The notes under the pieces: generated by a model
Databases searched by the model: none
Seen by the model: the letters and a program-made list of their open reading frames with translations, nothing else
Told to the model about the DNA's origin: nothing
Source: a virus
Reading direction: 5' to 3' (one strand)
Length of the DNA: 23,336 nucleotides
Virus record (IMG/VR): IMGVR_UViG_3300025096_000141
Span: 1-23,336 of that record
Part shown: piece by piece, positions 9,008 through 18,138 of the stretch
Layout: each line of letters begins with the position of its first letter
Numbering within the stretch: position 1 is the first letter of the stretch
Position numbers and translations under genes: made by a program

Positions 9008-10597
9008 ATGCCAGCAATAATAACTGACCAATACAGAATACTGAATGCTGAAACGTTCGTTGACAGTTTTGTAGGTATTGGTACAACAGGTAATAATAAC
9101 TATTACACATTTTTAGGTCACCCCCAACCTAAGAACATCAATGTTCCAAAATATGGAGATGCTAATTGGGATAGTAAGATTCCTGATCCTAAAGATAATT
9201 TCGATCAAGAAAGTTTATACTATGATAGTATGCTTTTTTTGAAGAAGGTAACTGAAAATGACGTAAGAAGAGTAATTAAGAGGATTGATTGGCAATCTGG
9301 TACATCATATGACATGTATCGGAATAACTATGAAATTGATAATAAAACACCACAAACAAAATTTTCAACATTATATGAATCAAATTATTATGTTCTGAAC
9401 TCAGAGTATAAGGTTTATGCTTGTGTTAATAATGGATCTAATAAAGATTATCCACTTGGGCAAAAATCACAATATGAACCAACCTTTGTAGACACAATTC
9501 CACGACAAGCAGGAAATGGATCTGATGGATATTGGTGGAAATATCTTTATACTATTGCTCCTGCAGATATTGTTAAGTTTGCTACTAATAAGTACATACC
9601 TCTTCCTAAAAAATGGGGTGATACAACCACAGCAACCGTTAAAAATGCTTCAATAAATGGAAAAATTGAAGCAGTTATAGTCAAAGAAGTTGGTAGTGGA
9701 TATCAAATTGATGATGGTACTACATCAAATTCAACTGGAACTATTTCAAATATACCTATTGTTGGTGATGGATCAGGTGGTCAAGTAGCAGTAAAACTCA
9801 ATAGTGGTATTGTTGAGAGTGTTGAAATGGTAGCAGGTGGAACTGACTATACTTATGGAGTGGTTAGATTTGAAGATGGAGTAGCAGGTGGAGGTAAAGA
9901 AGTAAAAGGTGGATCTGGTGGAGAATTTGAAGTTATAATTCCACCAAAAGGTGGCCACGGTTCAGACATATATCGTGAACTTGGTGGTTATAAAGTTATG
10001 GTATATTCCAAGTATGATAATAACGTTGCAGATGCTCCAGATTATGTTGTTGGTAATGATTTTTCTCGTGTTGGATTAGTTAGAAATCCTCTTGTGTATG
10101 GTGGAACACAGCTACTAAATAGTACGACTGCCACTAATCTTGGCGCATTAAAACTAAAACCTTCTCCTGGTACAGCGAGAACGGATGATGTTATATTTGT
10201 CAAGAACTCTCAGATTACTCAAACAGTCGGAGTTGGTTCTACAGCAGTTGGTTATGTTGCTTCTTGGAATCCAGATACTGGAGTTTTGAGATATTATCAA
10301 CCAGTTGGATTTTCAACTTTATCCCAATATTCATATAAGAAATTGGATTTTGTTGGAGCAGCAGCAACAGTTAATGGTGGTACTGGTGGAAATCTTTGGC
10401 CTGATATTACTTTTGATAATGTAAGTTCTACCAAAGTTGGTGGAAAAGATGTTGATTTAGGACAAACCTTTGTTGATGGTAAAGCACCTCCAGATGTTAA
10501 AAAATATTCTGGTGATATAATCTATATTGATAATAGATCATCAGTCACCAGGTCTTCCTCACAGAAAGAAGAAGTAAAAATCGTAGTAGAGTTCTAA
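9008..10597 (+). CDS. gp8: Baseplate wedge protein gp8
   Basis: This is the baseplate wedge subunit homologous to T4 gp8 (334 residues there, 529 here). The matches to T4 gp8 are the D-G-Y-W-W-K-Y-L-Y motif near residue 176 (T4: D-G-Y-V-W-E-Y-L-F) and the C-terminal Y-S-G-D-I-I-Y-I-D-N-R-S with K-E-E-V-K-I-V-V-E-F (T4: S-G-E-M-I-Y-M-E-N-R-P with T-E-E-I-N-I-L-F-T-F). The extra length includes a Gly-rich G-x-G-Y insertion at residues 217-291 and a W-N-P-D-T-G-V-L module near residue 403. The ATG at 9008 starts a family-like M-P-A-I-I-T-D-Q-Y-R-I-L-N. There is no clear Shine-Dalgarno: the leader is A-rich. It is preceded by a late promoter box and followed three bases later by the DUF4815 gene. 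In the virion it should sit in the wedge with gp6 and the gp7 equivalent. Confidence 0.92.
   Translation: MPAIITDQYRILNAETFVDSFVGIGTTGNNNYYTFLGHPQPKNINVPKYGDANWDSKIPDPKDNFDQESLYYDSMLFLKKVTENDVRRVIKRIDWQSGTSYDMYRNNYEIDNKTPQTKFSTLYESNYYVLNSEYKVYACVNNGSNKDYPLGQKSQYEPTFVDTIPRQAGNGSDGYWWKYLYTIAPADIVKFATNKYIPLPKKWGDTTTATVKNASINGKIEAVIVKEVGSGYQIDDGTTSNSTGTISNIPIVGDGSGGQVAVKLNSGIVESVEMVAGGTDYTYGVVRFEDGVAGGGKEVKGGSGGEFEVIIPPKGGHGSDIYRELGGYKVMVYSKYDNNVADAPDYVVGNDFSRVGLVRNPLVYGGTQLLNSTTATNLGALKLKPSPGTARTDDVIFVKNSQITQTVGVGSTAVGYVASWNPDTGVLRYYQPVGFSTLSQYSYKKLDFVGAAATVNGGTGGNLWPDITFDNVSSTKVGGKDVDLGQTFVDGKAPPDVKKYSGDIIYIDNRSSVTRSSSQKEEVKIVVEF
9656..9880 (+). repeat. G-x-G-Y module inserted in gp8
   Basis: Residues 217-291 of gp8 contain V-G-S-G-Y-Q-I-D, then G-D-G-S-G-G-Q-V-A-V, a second strand start V-E-S-V-E-M-V and G-G-T-D-Y-T-Y-G. 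T4 gp8 has no such stretch. The same two-unit layout occurs in the giant protein and gp14. Confidence 0.65.
10214..10324 (+). repeat. W-N-P...L module in gp8
   Basis: This reads V-G-V-G-S-T-A-V-G-Y-V-A-S-W-N-P-D-T-G-V-L-R-Y-Y, close in pattern to the G-Y-V-A-x-x-G-W-D-P...L-K-L-Y segment of the giant protein and the A-Y-V-E-A-W-D...L-K-I segment of gp14. Confidence 0.5.
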
Positions 10598-10600
10598 AAA

Positions 10601-13600
10601 ATGACACAGAATACTAATTTAAATGTCTCTCCATATTTTGATGATTTCAATGAGGATAAGAACTATAATAAAGTTCTATTTAAACCTGGATTTCCAGTTC
10701 AAGCGAGAGAATTAACAACTCTACAATCGATTCTTCAGAATCAGATAGAAAGATTTGGTCAACATTTCTTTAAGGAAGGTTCGATAGTAATTCCTGGTGG
10801 AACATTTTATGATGATAGTTATTTTGCGGTAAAGATAGATCCAAATTTCCTGAATATACCAGTTCATAATTACACAAAATATCTTGTAGATAATAATATT
10901 GAGATTGAAGGTGAAACTTCTGGAGTAAGAGCAACTGTAGTTAATAGATTGATTGCACCTGAATCTACTGCAGGTTATGATACATTATATGTAAAATATT
11001 CAAAATCTGGAACTGATGGAGTTACCAAAACATTCCAAGATGGTGAAAATTTAGTTACTTTATCAAATATTTCTTATTTGAATACAAGTATTGCTGCGAA
11101 TAGTCAATTCGCCAGATGTGTTATATCTGAAGCTTCTAAAACTGGATGTTCTTTCTCTGTTAGTGAGGGTGTATTCTTTATTAGAGGATATTTTGTTAAA
11201 GTTCCAGATTCTACTGTAATTTTAGATCAATATACCAATTTACCTAGTTATAGAGTTGGTTTACTTATTAACGAAGAAGTAGTACGTGCTTCATGTGCCA
11301 ATTCTGATCTTTATGATAATGCTAAGGGATTCTCCAATGAGGCTGCTCCTGGTGCTGATAGATTTAAAGTCTCTGCTACTTTACATAAGAAAGAACTTAC
11401 AGATAAGAATGATTTAGACTTTATTGAATTATTACGTGTTGAGAATGGAATTGTAAGGAATATTGTAACTAGAACACAGTATAATATCATTGCAGATGAA
11501 CTTGCAAGAAGAACTTATGACGAGTCTGGAGATTATTATGTTAAACCTTTCTCTATTGATGTAAGAGAGTCGTTGAATGATAGAGTTGGAAATAGAGGAA
11601 TATATTTCTCCAATCAACAGACTCAAAATGGAAATACACCATCAGATGATATAATATCACTTCAGGTATCCCCAGGAAAGGCGTATGTAAGGGGTTATGA
11701 GGTCGATAAAATATCTACTTCGTCTATTGATGTCGTCAAACCAAGAACGACCAAGTTAAAGGAGAATGCAAGTACTCCTATAAGAATTGGAAATTACGTT
11801 GATCTTGAGAATTCTTGGGGATCACCTACTATTGGATTCTCTACAAGTGTAAAATTACTTGATAGAAGATGTAAGGATAATGGAGAAGCACATGGAGATT
11901 CTATTGTTGTTGGTCAAGCAAGAGTATTTGATTTTAATCAGAAGAGTATATCTGGAGTTTCTACAACTACTCATGAGGCACGTCTGTATGACATTCAGAC
12001 CCACACAAAGGTCTCATTAGGTGCAACCATAGCATCTGTGCCAAATAGCGCACAAATTAAAGGAAAATATAGTGGATCTGTTGGATTTGCAACTGCTGCA
12101 AGTACGGATACACAATTACTCGTTATGAGTGATGTTAGTGGTCAATTCCAGTTAAATGAACCAATTTTAATCAATGGAAATGATACTGGTAATAATATTA
12201 CTGAAGTTACTGATTGGTCATTTGATGATATAAAAGCACTTAATAGTGAGGCTGGTATTGGTGCTGGAACTTCTACTTTTGCTGCTAACTTATTATTAGA
12301 TCGTAGAAAAGGTGCATTTAATGAAGGAATTGAATTTCAGTTTACAAATACTAGTGTTCAAAGTGGTGGTGTATCAGACTTTAGCGGACTTGTTAAAGTT
12401 GGTGATATTATAAATTATTCTCCTGCATCTGGAACTACTGTCTACAATAGAGTATCTGCTGTTAATGGATCAACTCTTACTATCGAAGCAGTATCCAATG
12501 TTGATGGAGTATGTAGTGGAGTCTTGTCAGGTGGTACAACCCCAACTGGTGTAGATGTTCTTATCCCTTCCATTAAACAAGGTGATAATCCTGGATTTAG
12601 AATGAAGTTGCCACATAATTATGTGTCGTCTATTAATATTCTTGATAGTTCTTATATTGTAAGAAAGCAGTTTACTAATGTTACTATTAGTTCGGTTGCT
12701 TCTCATACTTTCCAGATAACTGCTCTTTCAGATAATGCTGATTTATATTTTGAACCATTTACAGAACAAAACTATACTTTAACTTGGAGTACTGGAGAAA
12801 AGGAAATAGTTAGAGAGTCCCAAGTTACAATTAGTGCAAATTCCAAAGAACTTGAAATTAAAACTCTTTCAAAAACAGGAACAGCAACTCTTACTGCTTC
12901 TGTAAGAAGAAGTAAACTTTCATCTAAGGATAAAGATTTAGTAAGATGTGCTAATCTTCTCATCACAAGATCAAATGATACTTCATCTGGTATTACTACG
13001 TTTACCAAGAATGATGGTTTAACTGTAAATGCTGTCTACGGAACGAGAGTACAAGATGATGAAATTTCATTAAATGTTCCAGATGTAAGTAGAATATTAG
13101 GAATATTTGAATCTACAGATGGTACTGATCCCGATGTACCATTAGTAACTGTGTCAACTCAATCTGATACGTTTACTAATAATGTATTAGTTGGTGAAGA
13201 GTTTATTGGTGCTACTTCTGGTGCTGTTGGTCGTGTAATATCTGTTGTTAATGGTACAACGTTACAATTTGTTTATGAAAATGAAAATACCTTTGAATTG
13301 GGTGAATCATTTACATTAAAAACTGCAGGTATTTTGGCAACAATTTCTGCTTTAGTTAAAGGTGACACAAATATCACCAATAATTATAAGTTAGATGATG
13401 GACATAGAGAGGAATTTGCTGATTATTCAAGAATTGTAAGAAAGAAAGGTATTGCGGCACCTTCAAGAAAAATAAGAATCATTTATGATCACTATACAAA
13501 TAATGAAGGTAGTGGAACTCTAGAAACAGTTAATAGTTATACTGGATTGGATTATTCAACGGAAGTACCATTTATTATTGATAACTGGGCATCGGATTTT

Positions 13601-16600
13601 CTAGATTTAAGACCAAGAGTTGCAGCATATAATACAAGTAGTGGAGATTCACCATTCTCATTTGCGAGTAGGAACTTTAGTAATTCTACTTCAGAAACAG
13701 TAGTTTCTAATAAGAGTGTTATTGTTGATTATAGTTACTATCAAGGAAGAATTGATAGATTATACTTAACAAAGGATGGATTATTTGAAGTTAAGAAGGG
13801 AAGTCCAGCTGATAGACCAAAAACACCATTACCAAATGATGAAGCAATGGAAATTGCTGTCATTTCATTGGAACCATATATTCGTAATGCTACTGCTGAA
13901 AGTGCAGTAAAAACAATTCCACATAAGAGATACACCATGAAAGATATTGGTGGTCTTGAAAATAGAATTAAAAATCTTGAAACATACACCACACTTTCTC
14001 TTCTTGAAACAGATACGAAAAATTTATCAGTTAAAGATCCTAATACTGGATTGGATAAATTTAAATCTGGATTCTTTGTAGATAACTTTAGAAATCATGC
14101 TTCTCATAATTTGACTGGTGAGTCTAAATTTGATATTGATATGTCAACTGGTGAAATGAGACCAAGATCAACTGAAAGAAATGTTAAGTTGATGTTTGAA
14201 ACTGTTAGTACTTTGGCAAGTCCATCTACTGCAGATTATCGTTGGGTAGAAGATTTTGCGGATGCTAATGTTACAAGAAATGGTCCTGCTGTTAGTCTTA
14301 AGTTTGATGAAGTTGAGTTCCTCAACCAACCATTAGCAACAAGAACTGAGAACTTAAATCCATTCCATATTGCACTATTTGCAGGAACAATCACACTTAA
14401 TCCTGAATCTGATTTCTGGATTGAAGAAGTTCCATTGGGATCTCCTGAAGTATTCAGAATTGATTCACCATTCAACGCAATTGCAGATCTTCTTGGTGTT
14501 GAGGATCGTGAAAATGGTGGAATGGGGGCATCGTATTGGAATTCTCATGAGCAAACTTGGACTGGAAGGGAAGTACTTGATGAAGAAGTTGTAGATAGGG
14601 AAGTAATTTCCAGAGACGTGGAGAGTATGCGTGGAAGAGGAAGAAGGGAGATTACTACAACTGTTCTTAATGAAGATATTTTACAAACTGTCAAACAAAC
14701 GGGAATTGAAAAAACATTTAATTTTGATTTAAGTGTTGGACAAGAAACCATAGACCTTGGTAAGAAAGTTATCGGAGTCGATGTTCTGTATAATGTCAGA
14801 ACAAGGAATGTTGAGGTTATTGGTAAACGATTAAAACCAAATACAAGATATTATGTCTTCATGGAAAATGTTGACATGACTAAGTATGCTATTCCAAAAC
14901 TTCTACCAATAACAATGGTGAGGGGATCTTTTGCACCAGCTGATATTGTAGATAGTACAACTCCTGCAGGTACTGGAGTTGCAGGTATTAGATTTAGAGC
15001 AGCAACATCTAATCATAAAGAAGGTAAATTTAACGATCCAGATGAAGTGGTTACGATATTACCATATCCTTTACCTGGAACTACACTTCCTGGAAGTTAT
15101 TCCAGTACAAGTTCAGTATTGAACGTTGATACTGCTGGTCTTGCAATGCATACTACACCTGATCATCTTGGTTGGGTTAAGCAAGGTATGAGTTTGGTTA
15201 ATACTCAAGGAAGTGCTGAATGTACAATTGATGAACTTAAATTGGTGAGTGATGAAAAAGGAGATTTGATTTTCTCTTTACATATTCCTGATCCTACTAT
15301 TGCAAGCAATCCTAAGTTCCTTACAGGTACTAGTACAATTAGATTATCATCTAGTGCAACAAATGCTGCAGTTTTAGATCCAGGTGAAAGTTCTGCAGAA
15401 GCAAATTATCTTGCTACTGGACATGCACAAAATACAACTGAGCAAACTTTAGCTATTAAATCTGCTCACATTGAACGGAAACAAGTAGGTTCTGATCAAC
15501 CTGTAACTAGAGTTACTCAAGATCTTCTTGAGGATCAAGTTAGAACACGTGTTCATGACACTGGATGGTATGATCCACTTGCACAATCATTCTTAGTGGA
15601 AAGAGATAGATTCCAAGATGGAATATTCATAACTGGTGGTGACCTCTTCTTTAAGAAGAAAGATAATACTGCTCCAGTAACAGTTCAGTTGAGGACTATG
15701 AGAAATGGAACTCCAACTACAACTATTGTTCCATTTGGTCAAACTCAAATAGATTCGGCTGATGTTAATCTATCAGATGATGGTAGTGCTGCTACTAATT
15801 TTAAATTTGAGACACCAGTATATTTGCAGGCTGGATATGAATATGCAATAGTATTAATTGCTCCTACTGAGAAATATCTAACATTTATTACTAGAATGGG
15901 TGAAGAAGATTTGGTTCTCCAATCAGTAAGTAATAGACAACCATATTTGGGATCGCTATTTAAGTCACAGAATAGTTCAACATGGACTCCAAGTCAATAC
16001 GAAGATCTTAAATTTAAACTTAATAAAGCAAAGTTTGTAACTAATACTCCCTCTAGTGTTATCTTCTATAATACTGAATTACCTCTAGGTAAAATTAGAA
16101 AACGTAATCCAGTTATTGGATATGCTAATAGAGCAGCAGTATCGATAGCAACAACTACTAAAACGTTTACTGAGGGACATGAATTCTTACAAGGAACTAA
16201 TACTGGAAGACTTTTTAAAGCAGCTGGTCCAGTAAGTCTTGGTACAACTACTATGACATTAATGTCAAATACTGGTATTGGTTTAACTAATGGAACCTTT
16301 ACTGGAATAGGATTTAGTGCTCTTAGTGGAGATGGAACAGGAGCACAAGGAACAGTAACTGTTGCTGGTAATCTAATAACTTCTATTAATATAACTGCTG
16401 GTGGTAGTGGGTATGTTGCAGGTGATCCCCTTCTTATGAATAATGTAGGTGCCGAAGGTTCTGGTGTAAGAACAGTCGTTGCCATTTCTTCTTTGACTAA
16501 TTATCTTGTTATGGATGAGGTTAATAACAAATTTGTAGATAATGTAGATTTAACTTATGTTGATGGTAATGGTGCTCGTAGTACTATTGCTAATTCTAAT

Positions 16601-17875
16601 ATTACTGGAGTTGCTTCTGACACATTCAGAGATGGATATACATTGATGTTTGATCATAGAAATCATGGTATGCATTCAAGTCAAAATAAACTTAAGATTG
16701 TAGATTTCGGAAGTGATATTGCCCCAACGACTTTATCATCAAATGTTGATAATGATTCGACGACATTGGCAGTTGCTGATGGTGCTGCATTTGCTACTTT
16801 TGAAGGAACTGCAGTTGGAGCAGGTCAAACTGGATACTTAAAATTAGATAAAGAAATTATTTCTTATAATAACATTTCTGGAAATGATATTACTATTAAT
16901 ACTAGATCAATTGATTCTAGTTTGAAATCCAATCATGCAGCAAATGCTTTTGTTCATAAGTATGAATTTAATGGAGTTTCTTTAAGGAAGATTAATGGAG
17001 AACATAATATTGATCCTAGAGAAAAAACATTTGATAGTTATCATGTTAGGATTACAGATAATAGTAAATCATTCAATGTGACAAGATCTGGTGGTGGTGA
17101 TACTCTTCAAGTATCTCAAAATATTCCGTTTGAAGTTATTGATCCAAGAGTAAGTACAATTACACCAACTGGTACAAGTATCACTTCAAGGATTAAGACA
17201 ACTTCTGGAACAAGTATGAGTGGTAATGAGGCTTCATTTATCGATAAAGGATATGAAAATGTTGCTCTGAATAAATTAAATTACTTAGATAGTCCAAGAA
17301 TTGTTGCTTCCAAAGTTAATGAATATGGAATACTTAAGAATCAGAGGTCATTTGCACTTGAGATGACATTAACAACTGATAAAGAAGATGTTTCACCTAT
17401 TGTTGATTTAGAGACAGCAAATATTATTACTATGAGTAATCTTGTCGATCAACCAATTTCTGATAATAATTGGGAAACTGATAGTAGACCAAGAGTTTCA
17501 GGAATGGATCCAAATAATGCAATTTATGAAACTAAAAAGATTGCACTTGAATTTACATCCAATTCACTCTATGTTCAACTTGATGGTAATAGAGAAAACG
17601 GAGCAAATATTCGTGCTTTCTATAAACTCTACAGATTGGATGGAAATGAGTCAACTTCTTATATTCCATTCAATGCAAATGGTTTACCTGATAAAGAAGT
17701 AAATACAAATAATAATAGAAGAGAATTTAGTGAGTATAAATTTACTGCTGAAAATACTCCACAATTTAATGCATTTATGATTAAAATTGTTATGACTTCT
17801 ACGAATCAAGCAACACCACCAAGAATTAAAAACTTTAGGTCTATTGCATTGAGATCGTTCAAAATTGACGGATAA
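10601..17875 (+). CDS. DUF4815-type giant virion structural protein
   Basis: This 2424-residue protein opens with P-Y-F-D-D-F-N-E-D-K-N-Y, F-K-P-G-F-P-V-Q-A-R-E-L-T-T-L-Q and L-Q-N-Q-I-E-R-F-G, the N-terminal signature I recall for DUF4815 (PF16075), found in phage tail and baseplate proteins. Further conserved-looking parts are R-L-K-P-N-T-R-Y-Y-V-F near residue 1410 and D-T-G-W-Y-D-P-L-A-Q-S-F-L-V near 1653. A beta-rich region with P-V-Y-L-Q-A-G-Y-E-Y-A-I follows. Residues 1919-1964 hold a G-x-G-Y module and 2044-2126 an R-G...H-like module. The ATG lies three bases after the gp8 stop. T4 has genes 9, 10, 11 and 12 here; none is recognisable, so I infer that this protein provides peripheral baseplate or fibre-attachment functions. 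It ends in R-S-F-K-I-D-G. Structural role likely; precise role unknown. Confidence 0.85.
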   Translation: MTQNTNLNVSPYFDDFNEDKNYNKVLFKPGFPVQARELTTLQSILQNQIERFGQHFFKEGSIVIPGGTFYDDSYFAVKIDPNFLNIPVHNYTKYLVDNNIEIEGETSGVRATVVNRLIAPESTAGYDTLYVKYSKSGTDGVTKTFQDGENLVTLSNISYLNTSIAANSQFARCVISEASKTGCSFSVSEGVFFIRGYFVKVPDSTVILDQYTNLPSYRVGLLINEEVVRASCANSDLYDNAKGFSNEAAPGADRFKVSATLHKKELTDKNDLDFIELLRVENGIVRNIVTRTQYNIIADELARRTYDESGDYYVKPFSIDVRESLNDRVGNRGIYFSNQQTQNGNTPSDDIISLQVSPGKAYVRGYEVDKISTSSIDVVKPRTTKLKENASTPIRIGNYVDLENSWGSPTIGFSTSVKLLDRRCKDNGEAHGDSIVVGQARVFDFNQKSISGVSTTTHEARLYDIQTHTKVSLGATIASVPNSAQIKGKYSGSVGFATAASTDTQLLVMSDVSGQFQLNEPILINGNDTGNNITEVTDWSFDDIKALNSEAGIGAGTSTFAANLLLDRRKGAFNEGIEFQFTNTSVQSGGVSDFSGLVKVGDIINYSPASGTTVYNRVSAVNGSTLTIEAVSNVDGVCSGVLSGGTTPTGVDVLIPSIKQGDNPGFRMKLPHNYVSSINILDSSYIVRKQFTNVTISSVASHTFQITALSDNADLYFEPFTEQNYTLTWSTGEKEIVRESQVTISANSKELEIKTLSKTGTATLTASVRRSKLSSKDKDLVRCANLLITRSNDTSSGITTFTKNDGLTVNAVYGTRVQDDEISLNVPDVSRILGIFESTDGTDPDVPLVTVSTQSDTFTNNVLVGEEFIGATSGAVGRVISVVNGTTLQFVYENENTFELGESFTLKTAGILATISALVKGDTNITNNYKLDDGHREEFADYSRIVRKKGIAAPSRKIRIIYDHYTNNEGSGTLETVNSYTGLDYSTEVPFIIDNWASDFLDLRPRVAAYNTSSGDSPFSFASRNFSNSTSETVVSNKSVIVDYSYYQGRIDRLYLTKDGLFEVKKGSPADRPKTPLPNDEAMEIAVISLEPYIRNATAESAVKTIPHKRYTMKDIGGLENRIKNLETYTTLSLLETDTKNLSVKDPNTGLDKFKSGFFVDNFRNHASHNLTGESKFDIDMSTGEMRPRSTERNVKLMFETVSTLASPSTADYRWVEDFADANVTRNGPAVSLKFDEVEFLNQPLATRTENLNPFHIALFAGTITLNPESDFWIEEVPLGSPEVFRIDSPFNAIADLLGVEDRENGGMGASYWNSHEQTWTGREVLDEEVVDREVISRDVESMRGRGRREITTTVLNEDILQTVKQTGIEKTFNFDLSVGQETIDLGKKVIGVDVLYNVRTRNVEVIGKRLKPNTRYYVFMENVDMTKYAIPKLLPITMVRGSFAPADIVDSTTPAGTGVAGIRFRAATSNHKEGKFNDPDEVVTILPYPLPGTTLPGSYSSTSSVLNVDTAGLAMHTTPDHLGWVKQGMSLVNTQGSAECTIDELKLVSDEKGDLIFSLHIPDPTIASNPKFLTGTSTIRLSSSATNAAVLDPGESSAEANYLATGHAQNTTEQTLAIKSAHIERKQVGSDQPVTRVTQDLLEDQVRTRVHDTGWYDPLAQSFLVERDRFQDGIFITGGDLFFKKKDNTAPVTVQLRTMRNGTPTTTIVPFGQTQIDSADVNLSDDGSAATNFKFETPVYLQAGYEYAIVLIAPTEKYLTFITRMGEEDLVLQSVSNRQPYLGSLFKSQNSSTWTPSQYEDLKFKLNKAKFVTNTPSSVIFYNTELPLGKIRKRNPVIGYANRAAVSIATTTKTFTEGHEFLQGTNTGRLFKAAGPVSLGTTTMTLMSNTGIGLTNGTFTGIGFSALSGDGTGAQGTVTVAGNLITSINITAGGSGYVAGDPLLMNNVGAEGSGVRTVVAISSLTNYLVMDEVNNKFVDNVDLTYVDGNGARSTIANSNITGVASDTFRDGYTLMFDHRNHGMHSSQNKLKIVDFGSDIAPTTLSSNVDNDSTTLAVADGAAFATFEGTAVGAGQTGYLKLDKEIISYNNISGNDITINTRSIDSSLKSNHAANAFVHKYEFNGVSLRKINGEHNIDPREKTFDSYHVRITDNSKSFNVTRSGGGDTLQVSQNIPFEVIDPRVSTITPTGTSITSRIKTTSGTSMSGNEASFIDKGYENVALNKLNYLDSPRIVASKVNEYGILKNQRSFALEMTLTTDKEDVSPIVDLETANIITMSNLVDQPISDNNWETDSRPRVSGMDPNNAIYETKKIALEFTSNSLYVQLDGNRENGANIRAFYKLYRLDGNESTSYIPFNANGLPDKEVNTNNNRREFSEYKFTAENTPQFNAFMIKIVMTSTNQATPPRIKNFRSIALRSFKIDG
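10886..11068 (+). repeat. T-S-G module, first copy in DUF4815 protein
   Basis: Residues 96-156 read I-E-I-E-G-E-T-S-G-V-R-A-T-V, then a Y-D-T-L-Y-V-K-Y strand and F-Q-D-G-E-N-L. A second copy lies at 13175-13351 and a better-defined one in gp14. The match is loose. Confidence 0.4.
13175..13351 (+). repeat. T-S-G module, second copy in DUF4815 protein
   Basis: Residues 859-917 contain G-E-E-F-I-G-A-T-S-G-A-V-G-R-V, then T-L-Q-F-V-Y and F-E-L-G-E-S-F. The order of strand, T-S-G, strand and G-E matches the first copy and the gp14 copy. Confidence 0.45.
16355..16492 (+). repeat. G-x-G-Y module in the DUF4815 protein
   Basis: Residues 1919-1964 read N-L-I-T-S-I-N-I-T-A-G-G-S-G-Y-V-A-G-D-P, then G-A-E-G-S-G-V-R-T-V-V. 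This is one unit of the repeat also present in the giant protein, gp8 and gp14. Confidence 0.6.
16730..16978 (+). repeat. R-G...H module, third copy
   Basis: Residues 2044-2126 carry S-T-T-L-A-V-A-D-G-A-A-F, D-K-E-I-I-S-Y-N-N-I and I-N-T-R-S-I-D...H-A-A-N-A-F-V. The order matches the copies at 2881-3093 and 6235-6540 of the giant protein. Confidence 0.55.
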
Positions 17876-18099
17876 TGAATAATTTTGTAAAGGTAAAGTC
17901 CGAGGTTTCCTTAGTAAGGGATATGGATTCTAATGCCATAGTAAATCAAAATAAAAGTGAATTTGATAAGTTCATACAATTATCAGAGACAAAATATAGA
18001 GAAAAGCAGAGTTTAGAACAGGTGAAAACTGATTTAGACTCCTTGAAAACTGAAATGGAAGAGATAAAAACTCTTTTAAAGCAAATGGTGAGTAAATGA
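17875..18099 (+). CDS. Small coiled-coil protein (74 residues)
   Basis: Function unknown. The C-terminal third is a clean heptad coiled coil: from L47, hydrophobic residues fall at 1, 4, 8, 11, 15, 18, 22 and 25 of the segment ending L-L-K-Q-M. The N-terminal part has V-R-D-M-D-S-N-A-I, a pattern I recall from small proteins at the same place in marine T4-like phages. The ATG overlaps the DUF4815 stop by one base (TAATG), so translation is probably coupled. It is the last gene before a late promoter. Possible roles are an oligomerisation factor or fibre-assembly helper, or a minor virion component; this is inference. No signal peptide or membrane segment. Confidence 0.8.
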   Translation: MNNFVKVKSEVSLVRDMDSNAIVNQNKSEFDKFIQLSETKYREKQSLEQVKTDLDSLKTEMEEIKTLLKQMVSK

Positions 18100-18101
18100 T
18101 T

Positions 18102-18109
18102 TATAAATA
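18102..18109 (+). promoter_or_regulatory. T4-type late promoter upstream of the fibre cassette
   Basis: This is a second exact TATAAATA box, in the 39-base gap between the 74-residue and 112-residue genes. It ends 29 bases before the ATG at 18139, leaving room for a short leader. It probably starts the transcript running to gp14. Confidence 0.8.
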
Positions 18110-18138
18110 CCTCAAGGTAGATTTTAACTGATTTAATA

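Noticed and set aside
12409-12416. TATAAATT as an internal late promoter (also at 17735 and 18763)
   Set aside because: Each differs from the late box at the last base and lies inside a coding region with no gene start at suitable distance; such words are expected by chance in AT-rich DNA.
16066-16485. 139-codon open frame on the minus strand
   Set aside because: It lies wholly inside the DUF4815 gene, antisense to a Gly/Thr/Val-rich part; its Pro/Val/Leu-rich product is what such a complement gives. No promoter or ribosome site is seen.
18108-18119. Small hairpin TACCT-CA-AGGTA in the leader of the Ig-like gene
   Set aside because: The stem is only four to five pairs with a two-base gap, too weak to call a terminator or regulator.
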